This document shows positions 8,990 to 19,054 of a stretch of 64,000 nucleotides of DNA, in pieces. This DNA comes from Stenotrophomonas sp. 24(2023) (GTDB lineage: Bacteria > Pseudomonadota > Gammaproteobacteria > Xanthomonadales > Xanthomonadaceae). Numbering within the stretch: the stretch's first letter is position 1; every line of letters begins with the position of its first letter. The stretch covers positions 248,001 to 312,000 of the forward strand of contig NZ_CP133160.1 of the NCBI RefSeq assembly GCF_030913365.1, in the 5' to 3' direction. Position numbers and translations under genes: made by a program. The notes below the pieces were generated by a model that saw only the letters and a program-made list of their open reading frames with translations, was not told the origin of the DNA and made no database searches.

Positions 8990-11821
8990 GTGGACAATCT
9001 ACTGAAGCAGTTTGCGCAGTCATCGCAGCTCGCCGGCGGCAACGCCTCCTATGTCGAGGATCTGTACGAGCAGTACCTCGTTTCTCCGGACAGTGTCGAT
9101 CCCAAATGGAAGGCCTACTTCGACGGCTTCAAGGGCCGCGAAGCGGGTGACATTCCGCACTCGGCCGTCATCGCGCACATCGCCGATGCCGCCAAGGACG
9201 CACTGAAGGCCGGCACCGGCGCCGGCGCGGGTGATGAGCGTGAACGCAATGTCGGCCGCCTGATCACCGCCTACCGTTCGCGCGGCCACCTGGGCGCCCG
9301 CCTGGACCCGCTGGGCCTGACCGCGCCGGTCAACCCGCCGGACCTGGGCCTGCCGTTCCACAGCCTGTCCGAGGGCGACCTCAACGCCGAATTCAGCACC
9401 GGCGGCGTCGGTGGCCAGCCGCGCATGAAGCTGCGCGACCTGCTGGCCCGCCTGAAGGCGACCTACACCGGCTCGATCGGTGCAGAGTTCATGCACATGC
9501 CCGAAGCCGAGCAGCGCCAGTGGCTCTACAAGAAGCTGGAACTGGCCGGTGGCAACTACCAGCTGGACGCTGACACCCAGCGCCGCACCCTGGAGCGCCT
9601 GACCGCGGCCGAAGGCCTGGAGCGCTACCTGCACACCAAGTACGTCGGCCAGAAGCGCTTCTCGCTGGAAGGCGGCGATGCGCTGATCCCGATGATGGAC
9701 ACCATCATCCGTGATGCCGGCAAGGACGGCGTCAAGGACGTGGTGATCGGCATGGCCCACCGCGGCCGCCTGAACGTGCTGGTCAACACCCTGGGCAAGA
9801 ACCCGCGCAAGCTGTTCGACGAATTCGAAGGCAAGTTCGAGCACGACGACCACGCCTCCGCCGGCGACGTGAAGTACCACATGGGCTTCTCGGCCGACGT
9901 GGCCACCGAAGGCGGCCCGGTGCACCTGGCCCTGGCCTTCAACCCGTCGCACCTGGAAATCGCCGACCCGGTGGTCGCCGGTTCCGTGCGTTCGCGCCAG
10001 GAGCGCCGCAAGGACACCGCCCGCAAGCAGGTCATGCCGATCCTGATCCACGGCGACGCGGCCTTCTCCGGCCAGGGCGTGGTCATGGAGCTGTTCCAGA
10101 TGTCGCAGGCCCGCGGCTTCGCCGTCGGCGGCACCGTGCACATCGTGGTCAACAACCAGGTCGGCTTCACCACCTCCAACCCGCAGGACACCCGCTCCAC
10201 GCGCTATGCCACCGACGTTGCGAAGATGATCGCCGCGCCGGTACTGCACGTGAACGGCGATGACCCGGAAGCGGTGGTGTTCGCCGCCAAGCTGGCCTTC
10301 GAGTTCCGCCAGGCGTTCGCCAAGGACGTGGTCATCGACCTGATGTGCTACCGCCGCTGGGGCCACAACGAGGCCGACGAGCCGGCGATCACCCAGCCGC
10401 TGATGTACCAGGTGATCCGCAAGCACGCCACCACCCGCGAGATGTATGCCGAACAGCTGGAAAAGGCGGGCGTGATCGCCGCCGGCGCCGGCAAGGCGCT
10501 GGTCGATGCCTACCGCGAGAAGCTTGATGCCGGTGAAGTGACCACCGAGCTGGCGCAGGTCGAGAAGACCCCGCCGTCCAGCCCGCTGTACGTCAACTGG
10601 CCGCAGCTGCTGGAAGGCAAGCTGTCCGACCCGGTCTCGACCCAGGTCGAGATGGGCAAGCTGAAGCAGCTGGCCGAACTGATCAACAACGTGCCGGCCG
10701 AAGTGCAGCTGCACTCGCGCGTGGCCAAGGTCTATGACGACCGCCGCAAGATGGCCGCCGGCGAGATCCCGGGCGACTGGGGCTTTGCCGAGAACCTGGC
10801 CTACGCCACCCTGCTCGACGAAGGCAACGCGCTGCGCCTGGTCGGCCAGGACGTGGGTCGCGGCACCTTCACCCACCGCCACGCCATCCTGCACGACCAA
10901 GCCACCGACAATTACTACCTGCCGCTGCGCCAGCTGGTCGATTCGCCGGAAAAGGCCACCGTCATCGATTCGCTGCTCAGCGAAGAAGCGGTGATGGCCT
11001 ACGAATACGGCTTCTCCACCACCGATCCGAACACGCTGTGCATCTGGGAAGGCCAGTTCGGCGACTTCGCCAACGGCGCCCAGGTGGTGATCGACCAGTT
11101 CATCGCTGCCGGTGAAGCCAAGTGGGGCCGCATTTCCGGCCTGACCCTGCTGCTGCCGCACGGCTACGAAGGCCAGGGCCCGGAACACAGCTCGGCGCGC
11201 CTGGAGCGTTTCCTGCAGCTGTGCGCGCTGGAGAACATGCTGGTGGTGGTGCCCTCGACCCCGGCACAGGCCTTCCACATGCTGCGCCGCCAGCTGCGCA
11301 TGACCACCCGCAAGCCGCTGGTGGTGATGTCGCCCAAGTCGCTGCTGCGCCACAAGCTGGCCGTGTCGACCCTGGACGAACTGGCCAACGGCGAGTTCCA
11401 GCACCTGATCGGCGATGCCAATGCGGACGCCAAGAAGGTCAAGCGCGTGGTGCTGTGCTCGGGCAAGGTCTACTACGACCTGCTGGAAGACCAGACCAAG
11501 CGTGGCCAGGACGATGTGGCGATCATCCGCGTGGAGCAGCTGTATCCGTTCCCGCGCGCGCTGCTGGCCGCCGAACTGAAGAAGTACGGCAAGGCCACCG
11601 ACGTGGTGTGGACGCAGGAAGAACCGCAGAACCAGGGTGCGTGGTACCAGATCCGCCACCACCTGCAGTTCTGCCTGGCCGATGGCCAGAGCCTGCACTA
11701 CGCCGGTCGCGCGCGTTCGGCATCGCCGGCCGCCGGTCACATGGCTGACCACATCCGCGAACAGCAGCAGCTGGTCGCCGATGCACTGGTCAACCCGTTC
11801 AACGACCAGGTCGCTGAATAA
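8990..11821 (+). CDS. sucA: 2-oxoglutarate dehydrogenase E1 component SucA
   Basis: Thiamine diphosphate-dependent E1 subunit that decarboxylates 2-oxoglutarate and passes the succinyl group to the lipoyl domain of SucB. The GTG at 8990 gives 943 residues and an N-terminus ([18 protein letters not shown]...) that aligns with the E. coli start (933 residues). ATG 8921 would add 23 unconserved residues and is the less likely start. Diagnostic blocks include [11 protein letters not shown] (about residue 253), the FNPSHLE segment, [10 protein letters not shown] and RRWGHNE. It is the first gene of sucA-sucB-lpdA, and sucB begins 41 bases later. Confidence 0.95.
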   Translation: MDNLLKQFAQSSQLAGGNASYVEDLYEQYLVSPDSVDPKWKAYFDGFKGREAGDIPHSAVIAHIADAAKDALKAGTGAGAGDERERNVGRLITAYRSRGHLGARLDPLGLTAPVNPPDLGLPFHSLSEGDLNAEFSTGGVGGQPRMKLRDLLARLKATYTGSIGAEFMHMPEAEQRQWLYKKLELAGGNYQLDADTQRRTLERLTAAEGLERYLHTKYVGQKRFSLEGGDALIPMMDTIIRDAGKDGVKDVVIGMAHRGRLNVLVNTLGKNPRKLFDEFEGKFEHDDHASAGDVKYHMGFSADVATEGGPVHLALAFNPSHLEIADPVVAGSVRSRQERRKDTARKQVMPILIHGDAAFSGQGVVMELFQMSQARGFAVGGTVHIVVNNQVGFTTSNPQDTRSTRYATDVAKMIAAPVLHVNGDDPEAVVFAAKLAFEFRQAFAKDVVIDLMCYRRWGHNEADEPAITQPLMYQVIRKHATTREMYAEQLEKAGVIAAGAGKALVDAYREKLDAGEVTTELAQVEKTPPSSPLYVNWPQLLEGKLSDPVSTQVEMGKLKQLAELINNVPAEVQLHSRVAKVYDDRRKMAAGEIPGDWGFAENLAYATLLDEGNALRLVGQDVGRGTFTHRHAILHDQATDNYYLPLRQLVDSPEKATVIDSLLSEEAVMAYEYGFSTTDPNTLCIWEGQFGDFANGAQVVIDQFIAAGEAKWGRISGLTLLLPHGYEGQGPEHSSARLERFLQLCALENMLVVVPSTPAQAFHMLRRQLRMTTRKPLVVMSPKSLLRHKLAVSTLDELANGEFQHLIGDANADAKKVKRVVLCSGKVYYDLLEDQTKRGQDDVAIIRVEQLYPFPRALLAAELKKYGKATDVVWTQEEPQNQGAWYQIRHHLQFCLADGQSLHYAGRARSASPAAGHMADHIREQQQLVADALVNPFNDQVAE

Positions 11822-11862
11822 CTCCTCCCCCTTATTTAGAAGACAAACCAGGAAGCTCCCGC

Positions 11863-13062
11863 ATGGCCACCGAAGTCAAAGCCCCGGTACTGCCCGAATC
11901 CGTCGCCGACGGCACCATTGCCACCTGGCACAAGAAGGTGGGCGACGCCGTCAAGCGCGACGAAAACCTGCTTGACCTGGAAACCGACAAGGTCGTCCTG
12001 GAAGTGCCGTCGCCGGTCGATGGCGTGATCAAGGAAATCAAGTTCGCCGAAGGCGCGACCGTGACCTCCAGCCAGGTCGTGGCGATCATCGAGGAAGGCG
12101 CCGTGGCCGCTGCCCCGGCGCCGGCCGCGGAAGAGAAGAAGGCTGACGCCGCCCCGGCCGCGGCTGCACCGGCCGCTGCCGCTGCGCCGGCCCCGGCCGC
12201 CAAGTCGGCCGCTGACGGCCTGCCGCCGGGCGCCCGCTTCACCGCCATCACCGAAGGCGTGAACCCGGCCGACGTGGACGGCACCGGCCGCCGCGGCGCG
12301 GTGACCAAGGAAGACATCGTCAACTTCGCCCGCAACGGCGGCGCCGGCAAGGCCGGTGGCGCCCGTCCGGAAGAACGCGTGCCGATGACCCGCATCCGCA
12401 AGCGCATCGCCGAGCGCCTGATGGAGTCGAAGAACTCCACCGCCATGCTGACCACCTTCAACGAAGTCGACCTGTCCAAGGTGTCGGCCGCGCGCAAGGA
12501 ACTGCAGGACGAGTTCGTCAAGGCCCACGGCATCAAGCTGGGCTTCATGAGCTTCTTCGTGAAGGCCGCTGCCAACGCGCTGCAGCGCTTCCCGCTGGTC
12601 AACGCCTCGATCGACGGCGACGACATCATCTACCACGGCTACTCGGACATCTCCATTGCCGTGTCGACCGAGAAGGGCCTGGTCACCCCGGTCCTGCGCA
12701 ACGTCGAGCGCATGTCCTTCGCCGACATCGAAAAGACCATCGCCGACTACGCCAAGAAGGCGCGTGACGGCAAGCTGGGCCTGGACGAACTGCAGGGCGG
12801 CACCTTCACCGTCACCAACGGCGGCACCTTCGGTTCGCTGCTGTCCACCCCGATCATCAACCCGCCGCAGAGCGCCATCCTGGGCATGCACGCCATCAAG
12901 GAGCGTCCGATCGCCCAGAACGGCCAGGTCGTGATCGCGCCGATGATGTACCTGGCGCTGTCCTACGACCACCGCATCATCGACGGCAAGGATTCGGTGC
13001 AGTTCCTGGTGGACATCAAGAACCAGCTGGAAAACCCGGGCCGCATGCTGTTCGGCCTGTAA
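11863..13062 (+). CDS. sucB: Dihydrolipoyllysine succinyltransferase SucB (E2)
   Basis: Core E2 of the 2-oxoglutarate dehydrogenase complex. Order of parts in the 399 residues: lipoyl domain 1-80 with the lipoylated Lys43 in ETDKV; an Ala/Pro-rich flexible linker (about 85-120); a peripheral subunit-binding domain (about 120-155, [16 protein letters not shown]); and a catalytic acyltransferase domain with [10 protein letters not shown] near residue 370, which holds the active-site histidine and aspartate. The length matches E. coli SucB (405). Spacing to sucA and lpdA indicates one operon. Confidence 0.96.
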   Translation: MATEVKAPVLPESVADGTIATWHKKVGDAVKRDENLLDLETDKVVLEVPSPVDGVIKEIKFAEGATVTSSQVVAIIEEGAVAAAPAPAAEEKKADAAPAAAAPAAAAAPAPAAKSAADGLPPGARFTAITEGVNPADVDGTGRRGAVTKEDIVNFARNGGAGKAGGARPEERVPMTRIRKRIAERLMESKNSTAMLTTFNEVDLSKVSAARKELQDEFVKAHGIKLGFMSFFVKAAANALQRFPLVNASIDGDDIIYHGYSDISIAVSTEKGLVTPVLRNVERMSFADIEKTIADYAKKARDGKLGLDELQGGTFTVTNGGTFGSLLSTPIINPPQSAILGMHAIKERPIAQNGQVVIAPMMYLALSYDHRIIDGKDSVQFLVDIKNQLENPGRMLFGL

Positions 13063-13073
13063 GACACCTCCCG

Positions 13074-13097
13074 CCCCTCCGCGCCTGCGCGGAGGGG
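13074..13097 (+). terminator. GC hairpin between sucB and lpdA (attenuator or processing site)
   Basis: An 11-bp stem CCCCTCCGCGC / GCGCGGAGGGG with a 2-base loop, ending 28 bases before lpdA. It lacks a U tract (TTCTGG follows), so it more likely partly attenuates or stabilises the upstream mRNA than fully terminates. Confidence 0.5.
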
Positions 13098-13125
13098 TTC
13101 TGGTATAGCAACAAGGACTCATCAA

Positions 13126-14562
13126 ATGGCTGAACAATTCGACGTCGTCGTCATCGGTGCCGGCCCGGCCGGCTACCACGCCGCCATCCGCGCCGCGCAG
13201 CTGGGCCTGAAGACCGCCTGCATCGACGCAGCGCTGGGCAAGGACGGCAAGCCGGCCCTGGGCGGCACCTGCCTGCGCGTGGGCTGCGTCCCGTCCAAGG
13301 CGCTGCTGGATTCCTCGCGCCAGTTCTGGAACATGGGCCACATCTTTGGCGACCACGGCATCAGCTTCAAGGATGCCAAGATCGACGTCGAAGCGATGGT
13401 TGGCCGCAAGGACAAGATCGTCAAGCAGTTCACCGGCGGCATCGCCATGCTGTTCAAGGCCAACAAGGTCGCCACCTACTACGGCTTCGGTGAACTGCAG
13501 CCGGGCAACGTGGTCAAGGTGACCCAGCATGATGGTTCGGTGGTCGAGCTGAAGGGCACCAACGTCATCATCGCCGCCGGTTCGGATTCGATCGAACTGC
13601 CGTTCGCCAAGTTCGACGGCGAGACCATCGTCGACAACGTCGGCGGCCTGGACTTCACCGAAGTGCCGAACCGCCTGGCCGTGATCGGCGCCGGCGTGAT
13701 CGGCCTGGAACTGGGCAGCGTGTGGAAGCGCCTGGGCGCTGAAGTCACCATCCTGGAAGCACTGCCGGACTTCCTGGCCGTCGCCGACGCCGAAGTGTCG
13801 AAGGTCGCCGCCAAGGAATTCAAGAAGCAGGGCCTGGACATCCGCCTCGGTGCCAAGGTCTCCAGGACCGAGATCACCGGCAAGGGCAAGAAGAAGGAAG
13901 TCGTTGTCACCTACACCGACAGCGAAGGCGAAAAGACCCTGACCGTGGACAAGCTGCTGGTGGCCGTCGGCCGCCGCGCCGCCACCAAGGGCCTGCTGGC
14001 CGAAGGCACCGGCGTGAAGGTCAACGAGCGTGGCCAGATCGAAGTCGACGCGCACTGCCACACCGGCGTGAACGGCGTCTGGGCGGTCGGCGACTGCGTG
14101 CGTGGCCCGATGCTGGCCCACAAGGGCTTCGAGGAAGGCATCGCCGTGGCCGAACTGATCGCGGGCCTGCCGGGCCACGTCAACTTCGACACCATTCCGT
14201 GGGTCATCTACACCGAGCCGGAACTGGCCTGGGTCGGCAAGACCGAGCAGCAGCTCAAGGCCGAAGGCATCCCGTACAAGGCCGGCAGCTTCCCGTTCGC
14301 CGCCAACGGCCGTGCCGTGGCGATGGTCGAACCGGCCGGCTTCGTGAAGGTGCTGGCCCACGCCGAAACCGACCGCATCCTGGGCATGCACCTGGTCGGC
14401 GCCAACGTGTCCGAACTGGTGCACGAAGGCGTGCTGGCGATGGAGTTCAACGGCTCGGCCGACGATCTGGCGCGTATCTGCCACGCCCACCCGTCGCTGT
14501 CGGAAGTCGTGCACGACGCCGCCATGGCGGTGAGCAAGCGCGCCATCCACAAGGCCAACTGA
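13126..14562 (+). CDS. lpdA: Dihydrolipoamide dehydrogenase (E3)
   Basis: FAD flavoprotein that reoxidises the dihydrolipoyl groups of 2-oxo-acid dehydrogenase complexes using NAD. The 478-residue product has the N-terminal FAD-binding GAGPAGYHAA, the redox disulphide C49/C54 in GGTCLRVGC, an NAD-binding GAGVIGLELG near residue 190, and the active-site pair His455-Glu in HAHPSLSE. AAGGA lies before ATG 13126. Third gene of the suc operon, followed by two terminators. It might also serve the orphan E1 fusion at 25763-28042, which has no E3 of its own nearby. Confidence 0.96.
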   Translation: MAEQFDVVVIGAGPAGYHAAIRAAQLGLKTACIDAALGKDGKPALGGTCLRVGCVPSKALLDSSRQFWNMGHIFGDHGISFKDAKIDVEAMVGRKDKIVKQFTGGIAMLFKANKVATYYGFGELQPGNVVKVTQHDGSVVELKGTNVIIAAGSDSIELPFAKFDGETIVDNVGGLDFTEVPNRLAVIGAGVIGLELGSVWKRLGAEVTILEALPDFLAVADAEVSKVAAKEFKKQGLDIRLGAKVSRTEITGKGKKKEVVVTYTDSEGEKTLTVDKLLVAVGRRAATKGLLAEGTGVKVNERGQIEVDAHCHTGVNGVWAVGDCVRGPMLAHKGFEEGIAVAELIAGLPGHVNFDTIPWVIYTEPELAWVGKTEQQLKAEGIPYKAGSFPFAANGRAVAMVEPAGFVKVLAHAETDRILGMHLVGANVSELVHEGVLAMEFNGSADDLARICHAHPSLSEVVHDAAMAVSKRAIHKAN

Positions 14563-14613
14563 TCGGCTGACCCACCGGTGCATGCCGGCGCGCCCGGCCT
14601 GCACCGGATACGG

Positions 14614-14640
14614 AAAACCCCGCCTTGGCGGGGTTTTTTT
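14614..14640 (+). terminator. Intrinsic terminator 1 after lpdA
   Basis: AAAACCCCGCC-TT-GGCGGGG followed by seven T. Canonical rho-independent terminator at the end of the suc operon. Confidence 0.88.
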
Positions 14641-14649
14641 GTTGTACCG

Positions 14650-14671
14650 CCCCGCCTCGGCGGGGTTTTTT
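14650..14671 (+). terminator. Intrinsic terminator 2 after lpdA (tandem copy)
   Basis: CCCCGCC-TC-GGCGGGG followed by six T. It repeats terminator 1 with the same trailing GTTGTACCG, so the pair is a direct duplication of about 36 bases that doubles termination between lpdA and the convergent hydrolase gene. Confidence 0.85.
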
Positions 14672-14696
14672 GTTGTACCGCGCTGCGCTGCAGGGA

Positions 14697-15632
14697 CTAC
14701 TGCCGCAGGAAGCGCGAAACCGCCGCGAAGAACGGTGCCGGCTGTTCGATCCACGGGAAATGCCCGGTGCGGTCCAGTGCCACCAGCTGCGCACCGGCAA
14801 TGCCGTGCTGGATCGCCTCGGACATCGCCAGCGGGCATGCCGGGTCCTGCCGGCCCTCGACCACCAGGGTCGCCGCGGTGATCCTGCCCAGGTCCGACAA
14901 CGGTGGCGCCGCCTTCACGGGCGGCGTCTCCTCGAACGCCTGGTTCATCGACGCCGACATCGTGTTGGTCAGGTGGCCGAGAAACACATCCGCATCCTTC
15001 TTTGGGTCGTACAGGAAGTAACCCGCACGCTCGCGGAAATAGGCGGTGAACGCCGCGTCGGTCCTGGGCGTCGGGTCGCCGATATGCTCGCGCAGCCAGG
15101 CGAAATCCGGCGATGCCTTGCGCCGCGCGGATTCAGCCTTGGCCACGCTGTCCGCCTCCTGCCTGTAGCCCAGCAGCTGGGCACCGACCAGCACCAGCTT
15201 GTGCACGTGGGCCGGGTGCTGTTCGGCATAGATGATCGCGATGGCCCCGCCATTGGAGTGCCCCAGCAGATCCATGCGTTCCAATCCCAGGTAGGCACGC
15301 AGCTGCTCCAGGTCATCGGCCAGGTCGCCATTGGTCAGGTGCGCGTCGGCCGCCACCGGCGTCGATCCGCCAGTGCCGCGCGGATCGTAGGTCAGCACCG
15401 TGAATTGGTCCTGCAGCGGCTTGAGCCCGTTGGCCAGGTAGGGCGTACCGATGCCCCACCCCGGCGACTGCACCACCAGCAGCGGCCCGTGGCCGGCGAT
15501 CGTGTAGTGCAGCGTCAGCCCCTGCAGCTCGGCCACGTGCTCGCCGGCCGCGAGCCGGTCAGGCCCCTGTGCGCAGGCACCGAAACTTGCCAATGCCACC
15601 AGCGCCATGGCGTAAACCCGCAGTTGCTTCAT
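14697..15632 (-). CDS. Exported alpha/beta-fold hydrolase
   Basis: From ATG 15632 (GGGAA upstream) a 311-residue hydrolase. The hydrophobic N-terminus (about residues 7-21, ending FGACAQ) is a signal peptide; an imperfect lipobox makes lipidation possible. The catalytic triad is visible: nucleophile Ser126 in GHSNGG, Asp263 in EGRQDP and His291 in TGHFP. The oxyanion-region motif is SPGWG, and DPRGTGGS matches the proline iminopeptidase/epoxide hydrolase branch. Substrate unknown. It stands alone on the minus strand, convergent with lpdA. Confidence 0.78.
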   Translation of the reverse strand: MKQLRVYAMALVALASFGACAQGPDRLAAGEHVAELQGLTLHYTIAGHGPLLVVQSPGWGIGTPYLANGLKPLQDQFTVLTYDPRGTGGSTPVAADAHLTNGDLADDLEQLRAYLGLERMDLLGHSNGGAIAIIYAEQHPAHVHKLVLVGAQLLGYRQEADSVAKAESARRKASPDFAWLREHIGDPTPRTDAAFTAYFRERAGYFLYDPKKDADVFLGHLTNTMSASMNQAFEETPPVKAAPPLSDLGRITAATLVVEGRQDPACPLAMSEAIQHGIAGAQLVALDRTGHFPWIEQPAPFFAAVSRFLRQ

Positions 15633-15770
15633 GGTGTTCCCTTGCCCGCGTCCCTGCACCCCGGGAAGCGGGATGCCCATAGCCGCAGCGTACGGAAATC
15701 AAGACCGGACGACTTGACCGAAACCGGCCGCTTGCTGCCCTGCACAACAGCGGGAACAGTGTCGTCGGCG

Positions 15771-16721
15771 CTACGCCCAGCGCCCGGCACAACCCTGCAC
15801 GCCCAGCACCTGCTGCACCTGCGTGAACCGCGCGGTCGCCACGCGGTTGGCCAAGGGGGCATAGGTGAAGACCACCTGCCCTGCGGCATCACGGATCTGC
15901 ACATTCACGGCCTGCGTGGCGCAGGCCGACAATTGCTGCCAGGCGAACAGTTCGGCGATGTCTTCCGGCGCCGCAGCGGTGGCATAGAAGGATACGAACG
16001 GGCTGGCGGCCAGGGCCTGGTAGTAGGCTGGCGCCTTGCCGAGCGGGATCTTCGGCGCGCGCCGGAACCCGGTCTGCAGGGCCAGGCTGGAGGCCTGCGC
16101 CGCGACCGGCTGCCGGGCCGATTCCCACACTCCGGCCATCAGCGGTGCATGGCTGTCCGCGGTAAGCCCCAGCACCTGGTCCACCACGTGCGTGGCCTCG
16201 TGCAGCAGCACGTAGGTCAACGCATCCAGCGCGCCGGCCTCGACCTGCAGGTGCTGGCCGGTGCCGTCATCGGCGAACAGGTTGGCCTCTTTGGTGCCCA
16301 GGAAGCTGGCCAGCGATTCGTCCAGCAGGCTGGCGCGCAGCGTGATCGAAAATGCAGCGTCTTCGCCGGTGCCCTCACCGATGCGGGCGGTCAGCGCACT
16401 GCCCGCGCCCGGTTTCAGGTCCAGGAAGCTCAGGCGTTTCAGGTGCCGCTGCAGGATGCGCCGATGCAGGGCCGGCAGGCGCGCCAGTGCCGTATCGAAC
16501 CGCGCCCATTCCGCGTCGGTCAGCACATGCACATGGATGTCACTGGCACCGGCATCGGCGTAGGCCGCCACGATGCTGGGCTCGGGTGCGCCGACCCGCG
16601 TGCGCAGTGGCGATGCCACATCGATGGCCGGGACCCCCGATGGCGCGACCGTGGTCGCTGCCGTGCCTGTTGCCGGCACAACGAAACCCGCTGCCATCAG
16701 CAGGCCCAGGGCAATCCGCAT
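15771..16721 (-). CDS. Putative exported zinc metallopeptidase-like protein (HEATH motif)
   Basis: ATG 16721 with an excellent SD (GGAGG) gives 316 residues. A signal peptide covers about residues 1-22 (ATGTAA). The only recognisable motif is LLHEATHVVD at 172-181, an HExxH zinc-binding pattern (His174, Glu175, His178), followed by a helix-rich region. A third ligand is not obvious. The end contains two cysteines that could pair. No family was recognised beyond a resemblance to uncharacterised secreted xanthomonad proteins, so the peptidase role is an inference. Confidence 0.55.
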   Translation of the reverse strand: MRIALGLLMAAGFVVPATGTAATTVAPSGVPAIDVASPLRTRVGAPEPSIVAAYADAGASDIHVHVLTDAEWARFDTALARLPALHRRILQRHLKRLSFLDLKPGAGSALTARIGEGTGEDAAFSITLRASLLDESLASFLGTKEANLFADDGTGQHLQVEAGALDALTYVLLHEATHVVDQVLGLTADSHAPLMAGVWESARQPVAAQASSLALQTGFRRAPKIPLGKAPAYYQALAASPFVSFYATAAAPEDIAELFAWQQLSACATQAVNVQIRDAAGQVVFTYAPLANRVATARFTQVQQVLGVQGCAGRWA

Positions 16722-16811
16722 GCACCACCTCCAGCAGGAAGGAAATCGATCCTGGCAGCATGGGACCGCCCGCTGCGCATCGCGCAGTCTAGGCGTGGGC
16801 AAGGGCCTGCA

Positions 16812-17078
16812 TCAATGCCCGGATGCGGCCTTGGTTGCGGGCACGGGCGGCGATGGCGGTGCCTTCGGCGGATCCTCGCAGACACGGTGCTGGGCCACGA
16901 CACCGCCCACCTTCCATTCCTTCACCACCCGGCAGGTGTCCTTGGCAGCGGGTTGGCCATCGCCTGCCGCCGCGTCCGCCGCAGCGGCCTGCTGGCGCTC
17001 CAGATAGGCCGCCGCAGGCGGCGCGGCAAACGCCGGCGCCGCCATCAGGGCCAGGACCGCCAGTACGACCCGCCTCAT
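16812..17078 (-). CDS. Small secreted Ala/Pro-rich protein
   Basis: 88 residues: signal peptide MRRVVLAVLALMAAPAFAA, then an alanine-rich helix and a short core with two cysteines (DTCRVVKEWKVGGVV...RVCED), ending in a proline-rich tail. Its ATG overlaps the stop of the upstream membrane-protein gene as ATGA, so translation is coupled. Function unknown. Confidence 0.6.
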   Translation of the reverse strand: MRRVVLAVLALMAAPAFAAPPAAAYLERQQAAAADAAAGDGQPAAKDTCRVVKEWKVGGVVAQHRVCEDPPKAPPSPPVPATKAASGH

Positions 17079-17287
17079 GCCGTGGCCGGGCCGCCGCCCA
17101 GCAGTCGCGCCGGCAGCATGAACAGGGCGCGCAGGAAGGCGAACAGCGCCGAGAAGGTGATGCCGACCAGGCGGAACGGCAGGCTCAGCAGCCAGACGAA
17201 CGGCCAGGCGACCAATGCCAGCACGGCCAACGGCCAGCACAGCACGAACAGCAGGCACCACACGCCCAGCGCGAACAGGGTCTTCAT
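17075..17287 (-). CDS. Small inner-membrane protein, two or three hydrophobic segments
   Basis: 70 residues from ATG 17287, which has GGAGAC at good spacing; an in-frame ATG twelve bases upstream is also possible. The protein is almost entirely hydrophobic (about residues 4-30 and 34-60), with a short polar end GGGPATA. It overlaps the next gene (16812-17078) by four bases, so the pair is an operon. It is probably an inner-membrane partner of the periplasmic small protein. Function unknown. Confidence 0.6.
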   Translation of the reverse strand: MKTLFALGVWCLLFVLCWPLAVLALVAWPFVWLLSLPFRLVGITFSALFAFLRALFMLPARLLGGGPATA

Positions 17288-17451
17288 GACGGTCTCCATG
17301 CGCGGCCCCATGCCGCCTGTGACCACCCTGCCGCCCTGCCCCGTGGCCCGCAACCGGTTTGCGACGAAACCCGGCTGGGGGCGATGAAAGCCGTCGATCC
17401 ACGCCCTGCCCATGCCCGGTAACGCCTGCCCCTGCCCAGCGGGCACGTCCG

Positions 17452-19041
17452 CTATACCGGCATCGCACCCGGTCGGCCGTGGGTCACCTGGAACCGTGCG
17501 GCTGGCCGCACGGCGGCATCACGGCGCAGCACGCTGTCGGCAAAGCGCAGTTCCGCATCCACGGTCTGCCGGTTCAACTGCAGGTTCCACCAGCCACGCC
17601 GGTCGCCATCGAAGTAGCGGATGTGCGGGTTCTGCGGAATCGATGGACCGTAGTACGGCCCATACGGCGTGTCATCGCCGCCGCTGCTGATCGCCGGGGC
17701 GATGAACTCGGTGGCGACCACCGGTGCGCCCGGTGCATCGAAATCCAGCTTCAGGTCATTGACGAAGCTGGAGTGCCAGTCGCCGCCCAGCACGATGGCA
17801 TTGCCCTGCCCGCCCGCCTGCAGCGCCTGCAGCAGGCGCGTGCGTGCCGCAGGGTAGCCGTCCCAGGCATCGTTCCAGAAGCGCTCGCGCGGCGTGCCGC
17901 GGTCCAGCCGCAGCTGGGCCATCAGCAGCTGCTGCACCACCACGTTCCAGCGCGTGCCCTGCGCGGCCGCCATCGACTGCGCGAACCATGCCTCCTGCCC
18001 CGCGCCGAGCATGCTCGCGCGCGGGTCCAGTGCCGCCTCGCAGCGCGCCGATTCGCCCACGCCACACGGGTTGGCAGGCCGGAACTGGCGGCAGTCGAGC
18101 AGAGTCAGCTGGGCCAGGTCGCCGTAGCGCAGGCGACGGTGCACGCGCAGGCCGCCATTGCCGGTCGGCGTGCTGCGCATCGGCAGGTGTTCGTAGAACG
18201 CGCGGTAAGCGGCCGCACGACGGGCGATGAACGCTTCTACCGGGACATCGTTCTTTTCCGGGTGGATGCCGGAATAGTCGTTCTGTACCTCGTGGTCGTC
18301 CCAGATCACCGCGAAGGCATGCGCCGCATGTGCGGCCTGCAGGTCCGGGTCGAGTTTGTACAGTGCGTACTGGTCGCGGTAGCGCTCCAGGGTGATGGTC
18401 TCGCCACTGAAGCGCTGTGCGTCCAGCGTGCTGCCGCGTGCGTTCTGCAACGGGCTGTATTCGTACAGGTAATCACCGGCATGCAGCACCAGGTCCACAT
18501 CGCTGCTGGCGATGTCGCGCAGCACCGGGTAGTAGCCGCTGTTCCAGGCCTGGCAGGTGCACAGGGCCAGCCGCAGCTGCTCCAGCGCAGTGTCCGGCAA
18601 CGGTGCGGTACGGAAGTGGCCGACGGGACTTTCCTCGTCACCATCGCAGGCGAAGCGGTAGTAGTAGTCGCGGCCCGGGCGCAGACCATTGACCTCCACA
18701 TGTACCGAATGCGCCAGCTCGGGCACCGCTGCGGCGACACCGCGCTGGACGATACGGCGCATGGCCGCATCTTCGGCGACGAACCAGCGCACCGGTACCG
18801 CACGCGGCGGCATGCCGCCGCCATCCAGCGGTGCCGGTGCCAGCCGCGTCCACAACACCGCGCCCTGCGGGTCCGGGTCACCGGCGGCGATGCCCAGCGT
18901 GAACGGATCACGCCCCAGCCGTGGCCGTGGGCCCGTCGCCGCCAGCCCGGGCATCGCGGCCAGGGCGATCGCGGCGCCTGTGCCCTGCCAGGCCAGGCGC
19001 AGCAGGCGGCGACGGGTTTCCACGTCCGGCAGCGGCTTCAT
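17452..19041 (-). CDS. phoD: Alkaline phosphatase D (PhoD), Tat-exported
   Basis: PhoD-family phosphodiesterase/phosphomonoesterase, a calcium- and iron-containing periplasmic enzyme that releases phosphate from organic esters. The 529-residue product has a Tat-like signal (TRRRLLRLAWQ, hydrophobic core to about residue 35). The N-terminal Ig-like domain ends near residue 140, and metal-site blocks are HAGDYLYEY, WDDHEVQND and GGDWHSSF. It begins 14 bases after the stop of the TonB receptor gene and is probably in the same operon, which suggests import and cleavage of a phosphorylated compound. Confidence 0.88.
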   Translation of the reverse strand: MKPLPDVETRRRLLRLAWQGTGAAIALAAMPGLAATGPRPRLGRDPFTLGIAAGDPDPQGAVLWTRLAPAPLDGGGMPPRAVPVRWFVAEDAAMRRIVQRGVAAAVPELAHSVHVEVNGLRPGRDYYYRFACDGDEESPVGHFRTAPLPDTALEQLRLALCTCQAWNSGYYPVLRDIASSDVDLVLHAGDYLYEYSPLQNARGSTLDAQRFSGETITLERYRDQYALYKLDPDLQAAHAAHAFAVIWDDHEVQNDYSGIHPEKNDVPVEAFIARRAAAYRAFYEHLPMRSTPTGNGGLRVHRRLRYGDLAQLTLLDCRQFRPANPCGVGESARCEAALDPRASMLGAGQEAWFAQSMAAAQGTRWNVVVQQLLMAQLRLDRGTPRERFWNDAWDGYPAARTRLLQALQAGGQGNAIVLGGDWHSSFVNDLKLDFDAPGAPVVATEFIAPAISSGGDDTPYGPYYGPSIPQNPHIRYFDGDRRGWWNLQLNRQTVDAELRFADSVLRRDAAVRPAARFQVTHGRPGAMPV

Positions 19042-19054
19042 CAGGGCGTGTCCC

